DNA from: Pseudomonas sp. JQ170C
GTDB taxonomy: Bacteria > Pseudomonadota > Gammaproteobacteria > Pseudomonadales > Pseudomonadaceae
Direction: 5' to 3'
Assembly: GCF_035581345.1 (NCBI RefSeq)
Contig: NZ_CP141608.1
Span: 434,001-498,000, forward strand
DNA: 64,000 nt
A model generated the notes under the pieces. The model made no database searches. It was not told the DNA's origin and was given only the letters and a program-made list of their open reading frames with translations. Below are positions 49,160 to 58,118 of this stretch, piece by piece (position 1 is the first letter of the stretch; every line of letters begins with the position of its first letter). A program made the translations under genes and the position numbers.

Positions 49160-49933
49160 GTGCGATTCAGTGAAGAGAGTGATGTAACCCTGGTGGTTAC
49201 CAGTTGCGGGCGTTTCGACCTGCTCCAGCTTACGCTGGAAAGTTTCGACCGTTTCAATACTGCGCCGATACGCGAGGTGTTCATTACCGAAGACTCCGGG
49301 GATGACGCGGTGCATGGCGCGGTCCCGGAGCACTGGAAGCCCTATACCACGGTGTTCGTCAACCGCCCCAAGCTGGGTCAGTTGGCCTCGATCGACCTTG
49401 CCTACGGCCGGGTCAGGACGCCCTACATTTTCCACTGCGAAGACGACTGGGAGTTCTACCGCCCAGGGTTTGTTGAGGATTCGCGCAGCATTCTCGAGGT
49501 CAGCCCGCAGCTGTTGCAGGTATGGTTGCGCAGCTACGCCCATGACCTTAAATTGCACAGCCCTTACATTCATCTGGGTGGGCGTCAGTTCATCAATGGC
49601 GTACCTTGCTACCCGTTGTTGTCGAGCAAGCCGGAGTGGCAAAGCTTCTCGTTGAACCCGGGTTTGCGTCGACTGAGTGATTATCAACGCTGCGCTCCAT
49701 TTGCCGCCTATGCTGGTGAAAAGGCACTGTCAAAGCGTTATGCCGAGTTGAACCTGACAGGGGTAACCCTGGAGGGCGACGCGGTGTTGCATACCGGGTT
49801 CGGCTCCCATGTGAGCCTTCCCGAAGAGCGCCGGCGCAAGGATCGACGTCGCAAGCGTGATCGGGTCAAGCTGGCGGTGATTCTAATTGTCGGGATTGCA
49901 TTAGGAGTGGGGGTTGGCTTTTTTGCGCATTGA
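49160..49933 (+). CDS. GT-A-type glycosyltransferase with a C-terminal membrane tail
   Basis: A 257-residue protein. The N-terminal fold has VTLVVTSCGRFDLLQLTLESF (GT2-like first strand) and the acidic donor motif HCEDDWEFYRPGF at about 95. The last 30 residues are a cluster of Arg/Lys (RRRKDRRRKRDRVK) followed by one hydrophobic helix ending at the C-terminus, so the enzyme is probably tail-anchored with the catalytic part inside the cell. The start is GTG at 49160 after a GGGAGG. By position it takes the place of wapR-type core rhamnosyltransferases, but the sugar is unknown. Confidence 0.8.
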   Translation: MRFSEESDVTLVVTSCGRFDLLQLTLESFDRFNTAPIREVFITEDSGDDAVHGAVPEHWKPYTTVFVNRPKLGQLASIDLAYGRVRTPYIFHCEDDWEFYRPGFVEDSRSILEVSPQLLQVWLRSYAHDLKLHSPYIHLGGRQFINGVPCYPLLSSKPEWQSFSLNPGLRRLSDYQRCAPFAAYAGEKALSKRYAELNLTGVTLEGDAVLHTGFGSHVSLPEERRRKDRRRKRDRVKLAVILIVGIALGVGVGFFAH

Positions 49934-49981
49934 TTCGGCCTATATGTGTGTTGTCCATACCGATTTAGGGGGTACTACCCC

Positions 49982-51076
49982 GTGAATATCGTCAACATCA
50001 TGTGGGCCGGCGGCGCGCCGTATGTCTCGGTGCACAAGGTGCACCAGCAAATCCTTTCCCAGGCGGGGTCGGATGCAGCGATCAGCAGTTGGTTGCTGCA
50101 AGGGCAGGGCTCTTGCTGCAGCGCCGGGGAGACGCGCGAATGGCAACTGTCCCAGCGCCTGCTCAAAGGCCGGCATTTCTGGAAGCTGCTGCATCCCTGG
50201 ATGCGTGGCCGATTTCGCGAAGCATTGAAGCAAGCCGGTACCGAGGTCGTGTTGCTTGACGGCCTGGGGGTATCCCGATTGGTGCTGCCGGTGCTGCGCC
50301 AGTTGCCTGAGGTGCGGGCAGCTGTCGTTTTTCATGGCAAGACTCGCTTGCATCGTGGTGATATCAGTCTGCTGCGTAGCTTCGACCCATCACATGTGAC
50401 ACTGGTTGCCGTCTCCCAGACGCTCGCCCGTACCCTTGAGCAGGACCTCGGTGTGCCTGTGCAGGTATTGCGCTCGGCACTTGAGCCAACCAGCTTTCGC
50501 CAGGCGTTGCTGGATCGAGTGGCAGCCCGGCAGGAAATGGGTTTACCGCTCGATAGCGGGCCGGTGCTGGGGGCGGTGGGACGGCTGGTCGATAGCAAGG
50601 GCTTCGACTACCTGCTCGATGCGTTTGCGCTGGCCCGCCAGCAGCGACCTGATCTGCGTTTGGTGTTTCTGGGTGAAGGCAACGAACGGCCGTTACTCGA
50701 ATCACGCATCAAGGCGCTGGGCCTTGGCGACGTTGTTTCCCTTCAGGGCCACTGCAACGGTCTGGCCCATCTGTATCGGGCATTCGATTGGGTGCTGATA
50801 CCCTCACGCTCCGAGGGGTTGGGCCTGGTGCTGCAAGAGGCCGTAATGGCCGATGTGCCGGTCTTGTGCAGTGACCTGTTAGTGTTTCACGAGCAGTTGG
50901 GGGATGCTGGTCGCTATGCCGCTGTCGGGGACATCGAAGACTGGGGGCGGGCGATCATCGAGAGTGTGGCCTCTGATCGTGATCAGGTGGCCCAGGCCCA
51001 ATACCAGGCCCTTGCGCCCGAGCAGGTCTGGCAGCGCTTCAGCCAGACCTCCAATGACCTGCTACGAACTTCCTGA
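49982..51076 (+). CDS. GT4-family glycosyltransferase of the LPS core
   Basis: A 364-residue GT-B glycosyltransferase. The N-terminal acceptor domain opens VNIVNIMWAGGAPYVSVHKV; the donor domain has GAVGRLVDSKGFDYLLDAF, LVFLGEGNERPLLE and the E-x7-E segment PSRSEGLGLVLQEAV. GTG at 49982 is used as start after GGGGG. It ends 3 bases before the stop of the opposite-strand kinase-like gene. Specific linkage unknown. Confidence 0.85.
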   Translation: MNIVNIMWAGGAPYVSVHKVHQQILSQAGSDAAISSWLLQGQGSCCSAGETREWQLSQRLLKGRHFWKLLHPWMRGRFREALKQAGTEVVLLDGLGVSRLVLPVLRQLPEVRAAVVFHGKTRLHRGDISLLRSFDPSHVTLVAVSQTLARTLEQDLGVPVQVLRSALEPTSFRQALLDRVAARQEMGLPLDSGPVLGAVGRLVDSKGFDYLLDAFALARQQRPDLRLVFLGEGNERPLLESRIKALGLGDVVSLQGHCNGLAHLYRAFDWVLIPSRSEGLGLVLQEAVMADVPVLCSDLLVFHEQLGDAGRYAAVGDIEDWGRAIIESVASDRDQVAQAQYQALAPEQVWQRFSQTSNDLLRTS

Positions 51077-51079
51077 TTT

Positions 51080-51721
51080 TCAGCCCAGCAGGGCACGTTC
51101 CAGTTCGGCAAGGGGAAACTGATCGTCGAGCCGCTCGCGAGCGATGTAGCGAGCAAAATGCTGCACGTTGCGTCGGATCATGCGATTGGACAGTGGCGCC
51201 CGCATGAAACGCATATCCGCGACGTCAATCAGTCCCATCTCTTGGTCAGGGGTCACGACAATGTTGCCCAGATGCAATGACCGAAAATAAATCCCCGACC
51301 TGTGTAATTTGCGTACCAGTGCCACAAGCTCCGGCAGGCGCTCCTGCCAGCTGAACCCGTCTTTGCGAGACAGTTGGCTCAAGGTTTCACCGGGCAGGGG
51401 TTGATACAGCACTGCCGTCATTCCTGGCGCATCCAGCTTGTAGTATTTCAATACCTTCAGCGTAGGAATTCCCTTTTTCTCCAGGCCCATCGCGTTGTCG
51501 ATGAAGCGAGCGGAGTAAGGTCGCAGCAGTGCAGATGAAATTAACCGCTTGCGCCTGAAGAGCTTGAGGATGTTGCCATCGTTTAGCAGGTACACTTTGG
51601 CGCCGTAGCTATCAGCCTCCAGCACCTTGGCACCGAGGATGAGCTGGTTGAAGTCGACCTGGGGTAGCCGGGAACATTGCATGAATAGGGCCTTCAACGG
51701 GCTAGCGAAAAGACCGGCCAT
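51080..51721 (-). CDS. Kinase-like protein of the LPS kinase/InaA family, unusual catalytic loop
   Basis: A 213-residue protein with the outline of a small Kdo/WaaP-type kinase: Lys in ILKLFRRK (about 53) and a metal-binding Asp in LIDVADM (165-169). The catalytic loop reads FRSLHLGN (146-153), where kinases have H-x-D-L-x-x-x-N, so the Asp is replaced by Ser. A similar gene next to waaL in other pseudomonads is annotated as toluene tolerance or LPS kinase. The ATG at 51721 has no ribosome site; an internal ATG at 51682 with AAGG upstream is also plausible. It is antisense to the rest of the cluster. Confidence 0.72.
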   Translation of the reverse strand: MAGLFASPLKALFMQCSRLPQVDFNQLILGAKVLEADSYGAKVYLLNDGNILKLFRRKRLISSALLRPYSARFIDNAMGLEKKGIPTLKVLKYYKLDAPGMTAVLYQPLPGETLSQLSRKDGFSWQERLPELVALVRKLHRSGIYFRSLHLGNIVVTPDQEMGLIDVADMRFMRAPLSNRMIRRNVQHFARYIARERLDDQFPLAELERALLG

Positions 51722-51740
51722 AATGCCGAAAAGTTTACCG

Positions 51741-52854
51741 ATGCACCATGCCGGTGTTGTTCAAACGATGGCGATACGCATGATGTACGCAAGGCGCTGG
51801 GCACAGACCTGGCTGGCGATTGGCTTTCTCTGGTTTCTGGTGGCCATTGCCCTGGCACCAAGCAACAAGATCTATCAGCAAGGTCTGGTGGCGTTTCTCT
51901 GGCTGCCGACGCTGGTGCTTTTGTGGTCGGCGCGTGGGGTGCTGCTTGAGGTCTGGAACGCGCAGCGGGCGTTGTGTGTATCGATCATTCTACTGCTCGG
52001 CTGGTCGGCATTGAGCCTGACCTGGGCAAATACTGAAGACGCTGGGCGTGAGCTTAAGCGACTTTTGTACATAACGGTCTTTCTGCTGTTTTTTCCTTTG
52101 CTGGCAAGTGCCGGGATAGCGCGTCTGATTCAGCTGCTTCGCTGGGGGGCATTGGTCTTGCGGTGGCAGCGGTTTACTCGATTATCCATTTCTACAGTCT
52201 GCCAGGGCAGCTGTGGACCACCAGGCTCGAAGGTGTTGGTGAAATTTCCCACCCGATCCTCGGGGCTTATGTCATTGGCGTTGCGATCGTCTGCCTATTG
52301 CATTGGCCACCACAGCAGCGCTGGTTTCAAATGCTGTGGGGGCTGGCAGTGCTTTGCCTCGGTGCCTTTGTAATGTTGTGTCAGAGCCGCGGGGCAGCTT
52401 TGGGGTTGTTGCTTGCGCTGGTGGCCATGCCCGTATGGTGCCGTGACCGCAGAAATTTCTTGATTGCAGGGGCTGCCCTCCTTGCTGCAGCGGTGGGTTT
52501 TGCGCTGATGCATGGGCTGATACTGGAGCGTGGTGCGTCATACAGGCCGGAGATTTTCCACGCCAGCATGCAACTGATTGCAGAGCCCCCCTGGACAGGG
52601 CTTGGTTTGGGGAGCTTTTATGTCATTCCGGCATCGGCCGCGAGAGCTGGCGCGCCCGCGCGACGGATTTTGGCAAAGGCATGATGGGCCTGTGGCTGTT
52701 TTCGACCCTGGCGATGCAGTTCGACGCTGCTAGCCTCACAGGGACGCCGCGTGCCGAGTGGTTCATCAGCTGGTTGCCGGTGGGGCTGGCTTTCGCACTG
52801 GTGTGGGTGCATGCCCGCCGTCCGGGCTGTGATAAAATTTCCGGTTCAATCTGA
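51741..52854 (+). pseudogene. waaL: O-antigen ligase WaaL, frameshifted and internally deleted
   Basis: Three pieces of one membrane protein lie in three frames. Piece 1 (from 51741 or 51768 to about 52149) has the N-terminal helices (APSNKIYQQGLVAFLW). Piece 2 (about 52145-52620) continues with ISHPILGAYVIGVA and the periplasmic-loop entry GLGLGSFYVIPAS. Piece 3 (about 52650-52854) is the C-terminal end (GKGMMGLWLFSTLAMQFDAA, WFISWLPVGLA). The first shift falls at a run of six G (52144-52149); one more G would restore the frame. The second junction near 52640 loses the His-Asn loop that carries the catalytic His, roughly 50 residues by comparison with remembered homologues. Function is very probably lost, so O-polysaccharide would not be ligated by this protein. 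Confidence 0.85.
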
Positions 52855-52869
52855 ACAGCGAGCTCGACG

Positions 52870-54684
52870 ATGGCCGAAACACCGCTAAAGGCGGAGCAGC
52901 AGAGCAGCTCCAGCCTGAAAATCTACTTCCGGCTACTGAGCTATGTGAAACCGTACATTGGCATTTTCATGCTGAGTATCGTCGGCTTCGTAATCTTTGC
53001 CTCTACCCAGCCGATGCTGGCCGGGATCCTCAAGTATTTCGTCGATGGCTTGAGCAATCCCCAGGCCGTGTTGTTCCCCACCGTGCCCTACCTCAAGGAT
53101 CTGCAGTTGCTGCAGGCCGTGCCGTTGCTGATCGTGCTGATCGCCGCCTGGCAGGGGCTGGGGTCGTTCCTGGGTAACTACTTCCTGGCCAAGGTTTCGC
53201 TGGGCCTGGTCCACGACTTGCGGGTCGAGTTGTTCAACAAGTTGTTGGTGCTGCCCAACCGCTATTTCGACAATCACAACTCCGGTCACCTGATTTCCCG
53301 AATCACCTTCAACGTCACCATGGTCACTGGCGCTGCTACCGATGCAATCAAGGTAGTGATCCGTGAAGGCCTGACCGTGGTGTTCCTGTTCATTTATCTG
53401 TTGTGGATGAACTGGAAGCTGACCCTGGTGATGCTGGCGATCCTGCCGATCATTGCTGTGATGGTGGGTAGCGCAAGCAAGAAATTCCGCAAGCAGAGCA
53501 AGAAGATCCAGGTGGCGATGGGCGACGTGACCCATGTGGCCTCCGAGACCATTCAAGGCTACCGCGTGGTGCGCAGCTTTGGCGGCGAAAGCTATGAGCA
53601 GAAGCGTTTTGCCGACGCCAGCCAGAGCAACACCGACAAGCAACTGCGCATGACCAAGACGGGCGCCGTGTACACCCCCATGCTGCAGCTGGTGATCTAC
53701 ACCGCCATGGCCGCCTTGATGTTCCTGGTGCTGTTCCTGCGTGGCGATGCCACGGCGGGTGACCTGGTCGCCTACATCACCGCTGCGGGCTTGCTGCCCA
53801 AGCCAATCCGTCAGCTCTCGGAAGTCAGCTCGACCATCCAGAAAGGCCTGGCCGGCGCTGAAAGCATCTTTGAACAATTGGACGAGGCTCCCGAAGTCGA
53901 CAACGGCACCGTCGAGCTGGACCGCGTGGTTGGTCGCCTTGAGGTGCGCAACCTGAGCTTCACCTACCCAGGTACCGAGCGTCAGGTGCTGTCGGATATT
54001 TCCTTCACGGCAGAGCCGGGGCAGATGATTGCACTGGTGGGGCGTTCCGGTAGTGGCAAGTCGACCCTGGCGGGCCTGATTCCGCGGTTCTACCACCATG
54101 ACCAAGGGCAGATCCTGCTCGATGGCGTGGAAATCGAGAACTACCGCTTGCGCAACCTGCGCCGCCATGTGGCCCAGGTTACCCAGCATGTCACCCTGTT
54201 CAACGATACCGTGGCCAATAACATCGCTTATGGCGATCTGGCCGGTGCGCCGCGGGCGGAAATCGAAGCCGCTGCCGCCGATGCCTATGCCAAGGATTTC
54301 GTCGAGCAGTTGCCGCAGGGCTTCGACACCCAGGTCGGCGAGAACGGCGTGCTGTTGTCCGGCGGTCAGCGCCAGCGCCTGGCGATTGCCCGGGCCTTGC
54401 TCAAGAACGCGCCGCTGCTGATTCTCGACGAGGCCACCTCGGCCCTGGATACCGAGTCCGAGCGCCATATCCAGGCGGCACTTGATCATGTGATGAAGGG
54501 CCGCACCACGCTGGTTATCGCCCACCGCCTGTCGACCATCGAGAAGGCCGACATGATCCTGGTCATGGACCAGGGCAAGCTGGTCGAGCGCGGTACCCAC
54601 GCCGAGCTGCTGGCCGCCAATGGCTATTACGCCAGGCTGCATGCCATGGGCCTGGATGAGCCGGCCAAGGCCGATATCACCTGA
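52870..54684 (+). CDS. msbA: Lipid A-core flippase, ABC exporter MsbA
   Basis: A 604-residue half-transporter that flips lipid A-core across the inner membrane. Six hydrophobic segments lie in residues about 25-320. The ATPase domain has Walker A GRSGSGKST, signature LSGGQRQR, Walker B LLILDEATSALD and the H-loop VIAHRLST. The ATG at 52870 lies 16 bases after the waaL remnant. Full length and intact, as expected for an essential gene. Confidence 0.97.
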   Translation: MAETPLKAEQQSSSSLKIYFRLLSYVKPYIGIFMLSIVGFVIFASTQPMLAGILKYFVDGLSNPQAVLFPTVPYLKDLQLLQAVPLLIVLIAAWQGLGSFLGNYFLAKVSLGLVHDLRVELFNKLLVLPNRYFDNHNSGHLISRITFNVTMVTGAATDAIKVVIREGLTVVFLFIYLLWMNWKLTLVMLAILPIIAVMVGSASKKFRKQSKKIQVAMGDVTHVASETIQGYRVVRSFGGESYEQKRFADASQSNTDKQLRMTKTGAVYTPMLQLVIYTAMAALMFLVLFLRGDATAGDLVAYITAAGLLPKPIRQLSEVSSTIQKGLAGAESIFEQLDEAPEVDNGTVELDRVVGRLEVRNLSFTYPGTERQVLSDISFTAEPGQMIALVGRSGSGKSTLAGLIPRFYHHDQGQILLDGVEIENYRLRNLRRHVAQVTQHVTLFNDTVANNIAYGDLAGAPRAEIEAAAADAYAKDFVEQLPQGFDTQVGENGVLLSGGQRQRLAIARALLKNAPLLILDEATSALDTESERHIQAALDHVMKGRTTLVIAHRLSTIEKADMILVMDQGKLVERGTHAELLAANGYYARLHAMGLDEPAKADIT

Positions 54685-54692
54685 CCCTGTCT

Positions 54693-54715
54693 ACGGGGCC
54701 CGTCCTGGGCCCCGT
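54693..54715 (+). terminator. Hairpin after msbA
   Basis: ACGGGGCCC and GGGCCCCGT are exact arms around GTCCT, 9 bases past the msbA stop. The T-tract is poor (CTGCATTTCT). Confidence 0.6.
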
Positions 54716-54815
54716 CTGCATTTCTGTGGATAGCTGCAGGCAAGGCTGTAAACAAGCCTTCGTCTTGCCTGTGCTAATATCCTGCCCCTGTTAATTTTGT
54801 ATATATGGGTTGCCC

Positions 54816-56237
54816 ATGAAGTTGTCCATGCCGCGTTTCGATCAAGCCCCGGTACTGGTGGTGGGCGATGTCATGCTCGACCGCTACTGGCATGGCGGTA
54901 CCTCACGGATCTCGCCTGAAGCCCCGGTGCCGGTGGTCAAGGTCGAGCAGATCGAGGACCGTCCCGGCGGTGCGGCCAACGTCGCCTTGAACATCGCCGC
55001 GCTGGGTGCCCCGGCATCGCTGGTTGGGGTTACCGGCCAGGATGAAGCTGCCGACAGCCTGGCCAACAGCCTGCAGGCCGCTGGCGTGTGCTCGATTTTC
55101 CAACGCATCGCGCACCAGCCGACCATCGTCAAGCTGCGGGTCATGAGCCGTCACCAGCAATTGCTGCGTATCGACTTTGAAGAACCCTTCGCCACCGATC
55201 CGCTGTCGCTGGGTGCCGAAGTCGACACCCTGCTCGAAGGCGTCAAGGTGCTGGTGTTGTCCGACTACGGCAAAGGCGCCCTGAAAAACCATCAGAGTCT
55301 GATCCAGGCGGCGCGGGCCAAGGGCATTCCGGTACTGGCCGACCCCAAGGGCAAGGATTTCTCGATCTACCGTGGCGCCAGCCTTATCACCCCGAACCTC
55401 AGCGAGTTTGAAACCATCGTCGGTCGTTGCGCCGACGAAGCGGAGCTGGTGGCCAAGGGTGGTCAGCTGATGCGTGAGCTTGAGTTGGGCGCCTTGCTGG
55501 TGACCCGCGGTGAGCACGGCATGACCTTGCTGCGTCCGGAGCATCCGGCGCTGCACCTGCCAGCCCGTGCTCGTGAAGTGTTTGATGTCACCGGTGCCGG
55601 TGACACGGTGATTTCCACCCTGGCTGCAGCGATCGCTGCCGGGGAAGACCTGCCTCACGCAGTGGGCCTGGCCAATCTGGCCGCCGGCATCGTGGTGGGC
55701 AAGCTGGGTACCGCCGCCATCAGCGCGCCAGAGCTGCGTCGTGCCATCCAGCGCGAGGAAGGTTCGGAGCGTGGCGTACTGAGCCTTGATCAGCTGCTGT
55801 TGGCCATTGACGATGCCCGTGCCCATAACGAGAAAATCGTCTTTACCAACGGTTGCTTCGACATCCTCCATGCCGGGCATGTGACCTACCTGGAACAGGC
55901 GCGCGCCCAGGGTGATCGCCTGATCGTAGCAGTCAACGACGATGCTTCGGTCAGCCGCCTCAAAGGCCCGGGCCGTCCGATCAACAGCGTTGACCGGCGC
56001 ATGGCGGTACTGGCGGGTCTGGGTGCGGTGGACTGGGTCATCAGCTTCCCTGAAGGCACGCCGGAAAACCTGCTCAGCCAGGTCAAGCCGGATGTGCTGG
56101 TCAAGGGTGGGGACTATGGGATCGACCAAGTGGTCGGCGCCGACATCGTCAAGGCCTATGGCGGTACCGTGAAGGTGCTGGGGCTTGTTGAGAACAGCTC
56201 GACTACGGCCATCGTCGAGAAGATTCGCAAGCACTGA
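54816..56237 (+). CDS. hldE: Bifunctional heptose-7-phosphate kinase / heptose-1-phosphate adenylyltransferase
   Basis: A 473-residue enzyme making ADP-heptose for the LPS inner core. Residues about 1-318 are a ribokinase fold ([11 protein letters not shown]; phosphate and base motif DVTGAGDTV). Residues about 340-473 are a nucleotidyltransferase with [15 protein letters not shown] and, at the end, [13 protein letters not shown] (S-T-T-x-I motif). The ATG at 54816 matches the family; a TTG two codons earlier is less likely. A 130-bp region with a hairpin separates it from msbA, so it may have its own promoter. Confidence 0.97.
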   Translation: MKLSMPRFDQAPVLVVGDVMLDRYWHGGTSRISPEAPVPVVKVEQIEDRPGGAANVALNIAALGAPASLVGVTGQDEAADSLANSLQAAGVCSIFQRIAHQPTIVKLRVMSRHQQLLRIDFEEPFATDPLSLGAEVDTLLEGVKVLVLSDYGKGALKNHQSLIQAARAKGIPVLADPKGKDFSIYRGASLITPNLSEFETIVGRCADEAELVAKGGQLMRELELGALLVTRGEHGMTLLRPEHPALHLPARAREVFDVTGAGDTVISTLAAAIAAGEDLPHAVGLANLAAGIVVGKLGTAAISAPELRRAIQREEGSERGVLSLDQLLLAIDDARAHNEKIVFTNGCFDILHAGHVTYLEQARAQGDRLIVAVNDDASVSRLKGPGRPINSVDRRMAVLAGLGAVDWVISFPEGTPENLLSQVKPDVLVKGGDYGIDQVVGADIVKAYGGTVKVLGLVENSSTTAIVEKIRKH

Positions 56238-56244
56238 TGTACGC

Positions 56245-56294
56245 ATCGCGGGGCAAGCCCGGTCCTACAAGTAGGAGCGGGCTTGCCCCGCGAT
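56245..56294. repeat. REP pair between convergent genes
   Basis: ATCGCGGGGCAAGCCCGGTCCTAC and its near-complement meet around AAGTAG, with one C/G change in the left core. It separates hldE from the next minus-strand gene. Confidence 0.92.
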
Positions 56295-56298
56295 TACG

Positions 56299-57261
56299 TT
56301 ACTTGCGCAATTCCCCCCGCGCCATCTGCAGCAACTCCCGCGCCTTACCTGTCAGTCGCCGCAATCCGGAATCCGCTTTCGGCGTTGCCAGCCCTTGTTG
56401 GCTGACCCAATCCTTCCAGCGAATCCGCTCATCCCTCACCAGCCAGCCTTCCTGCCGGGCAAAGCTTTCGGCCAGGTACAGGCCGCGCGTGCTCGCGGGC
56501 ACCAGACGGTCCTGCTTCAGGGTGTACAACTCGGGCCGAGGATGGCCGTCCTCCAGTGGCATCAGGTACAAATCGGGGCGAGTGCGGTTGAGCCGCGCCA
56601 CCAACTGATCGCCTTCCAGCCGTTCATCGACATGAAACAGGCTCAGGGATTTGGCTTCACGCGGCACCTGCAGGCGCAGGTCGTAGATCAGCTGAAGTGA
56701 GGCGGTAGGCAGGTGTACATAGGCACGCGGGCGTTCGAGCAATTGCAGGTTGGCGCAGCGTACTGGTCGTGCCGCACCCGACTGTGGCGTAAGGACAAAG
56801 GGCAGGGCTTCGCGATAGTGCAGCGCGTCAGCGTAGGGTGCGGGTAGCCAGGTTTCGTTGAAGCGCCCGCCGAGCCAGCCTTCCGGGGTTTCCAGCAAGC
56901 ATTCCTCGGCAACTTCCTGGATGGCAGTGTGCAGCGGCAGGTTCAGTTCCTGGGCCGGCACGTAGCCTGAAATCAGTTTCAGCACCACATCGCCACGGTC
57001 CTGGCGGCGCTGGCGGACCAGCACCCAATAGTCGCGATTCTGCCAATGCAGGGTCAGTCGTACCGACACCCCCAGGTTGGCCAGCTCGACGGCAAAGCGT
57101 TGGCTGTCGGCCAGGTGAATCTGCTTGCGCCGTTGCTGGGTCTGGGCAAAGTTCAGCGGCATGCCGATGCTCTGGTAGCACAGCCCCTCGGGGCTGGCTT
57201 CGACATGCAGGGGCAGGGTCTTGAAGTTGCTCGGGTTCTTGCGGATCAGCGTTCGCGGCAT
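56299..57261 (-). CDS. Conserved protein of unknown function with a degenerate Nudix-like box
   Basis: A 320-residue soluble protein. No signal peptide, membrane helix or Walker A motif is visible, so the 'metal ABC transporter ATPase' label I recall for such neighbours is not supported. Residues 99-123 read G-x5-E-x9-QEVAEECLL, close to the Nudix box G-x5-E-x7-REUXEExGU but with two extra residues and no final Gly. The N-terminus (MPRTLIRKNPSNFKTLPLHVE) is basic. TAGGAG precedes the ATG at 57261; the open frame upstream overlaps the aldo/keto reductase gene. Role unknown. Confidence 0.75.
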   Translation of the reverse strand: MPRTLIRKNPSNFKTLPLHVEASPEGLCYQSIGMPLNFAQTQQRRKQIHLADSQRFAVELANLGVSVRLTLHWQNRDYWVLVRQRRQDRGDVVLKLISGYVPAQELNLPLHTAIQEVAEECLLETPEGWLGGRFNETWLPAPYADALHYREALPFVLTPQSGAARPVRCANLQLLERPRAYVHLPTASLQLIYDLRLQVPREAKSLSLFHVDERLEGDQLVARLNRTRPDLYLMPLEDGHPRPELYTLKQDRLVPASTRGLYLAESFARQEGWLVRDERIRWKDWVSQQGLATPKADSGLRRLTGKARELLQMARGELRK

Positions 57262-57308
57262 GTCGGCTCCTACTTGCGTTGGGGTCGGCCGCGACGGCGG
57301 CGCAGGCG

Positions 57309-58118
57309 TCAGCGATTCAGTATGGCGGCAACGGTGGCCACGTTGTGGGCCAGGTGTACAGGGTTGATGGTACCGACGATAGCACTGCTCACCCCGGGGT
57401 GATTGAACAGCAGCTCGAAGCTCGCGCGTACCGGGTCTACCCCAGGGCTCAGGCAGACATGACCACTGGCCAGGGCTTTTTTCACCAGAATCGCTTTGCC
57501 ATGTGCGGCGGCATAGTCGAGTACCGGGCGTTCTGCCTGCTCGTTCAGATTGTAGGTGACCATGGCGCAATCGCCGCGCTCCAGCGCTTTCAATCCACCC
57601 GCTGCCGTTTTGCCTGAGAGGCCGAAGCCGCCGATCTTGCCCTCCTGCTTCAGGGCCTCAAGGGTCTGGTAGACCTCTTCGTGTTCGAGGATGTGCAGGT
57701 CGTTGCCATCGGAATGCACCAGCACCAGATCAATATGGTCGGTCTCCAGGCGCTGGAGGCTGCGTTCGATGGAAAAGCGCGTGTGAGCGGCGCTGAAGTC
57801 GAAACGAGACTGGCCGTCGTCGAACTCTTCGCCCACCTTGCTGACAATCACCCATTGCTCACGTTGGCCACGCAGCAATGGACCCAGGCGCTCTTCGCTC
57901 CGGCCGTACGCCGGTGCGGTGTCGATCAGGTTGATGCCCAGCTCGCGCGCTTGCTGGAGCAGCAGGCGAGCCTGGTCATCGTCGGGGATCGTAAAGCCGT
58001 TGGGGTACTTGACCCCTTGGTCACGGCCCAGCTTGACCGTACCCAGGCCCAGCGGCGAAACCCGCAGGCCGGTGCTGCCCAAGGGGCGGTGCAGACCGTG
58101 AAGGGTTGGCAGGCTCAT
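57309..58118 (-). CDS. Aldo/keto reductase
   Basis: A 269-residue NADPH-type oxidoreductase. The catalytic tetrad is visible: Asp and Tyr in NLIDTAPAYGRSEE, Lys in VIVSKVG and His in LVLVHSDG. The C-terminal SSAIVGTINPVHLAHNV is the cofactor end of the barrel. The start codon overlaps the stop of the FAD oxidoreductase gene (ATGA), so the two are coupled. Substrate unknown. Confidence 0.92.
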   Translation of the reverse strand: MSLPTLHGLHRPLGSTGLRVSPLGLGTVKLGRDQGVKYPNGFTIPDDDQARLLLQQARELGINLIDTAPAYGRSEERLGPLLRGQREQWVIVSKVGEEFDDGQSRFDFSAAHTRFSIERSLQRLETDHIDLVLVHSDGNDLHILEHEEVYQTLEALKQEGKIGGFGLSGKTAAGGLKALERGDCAMVTYNLNEQAERPVLDYAAAHGKAILVKKALASGHVCLSPGVDPVRASFELLFNHPGVSSAIVGTINPVHLAHNVATVAAILNR

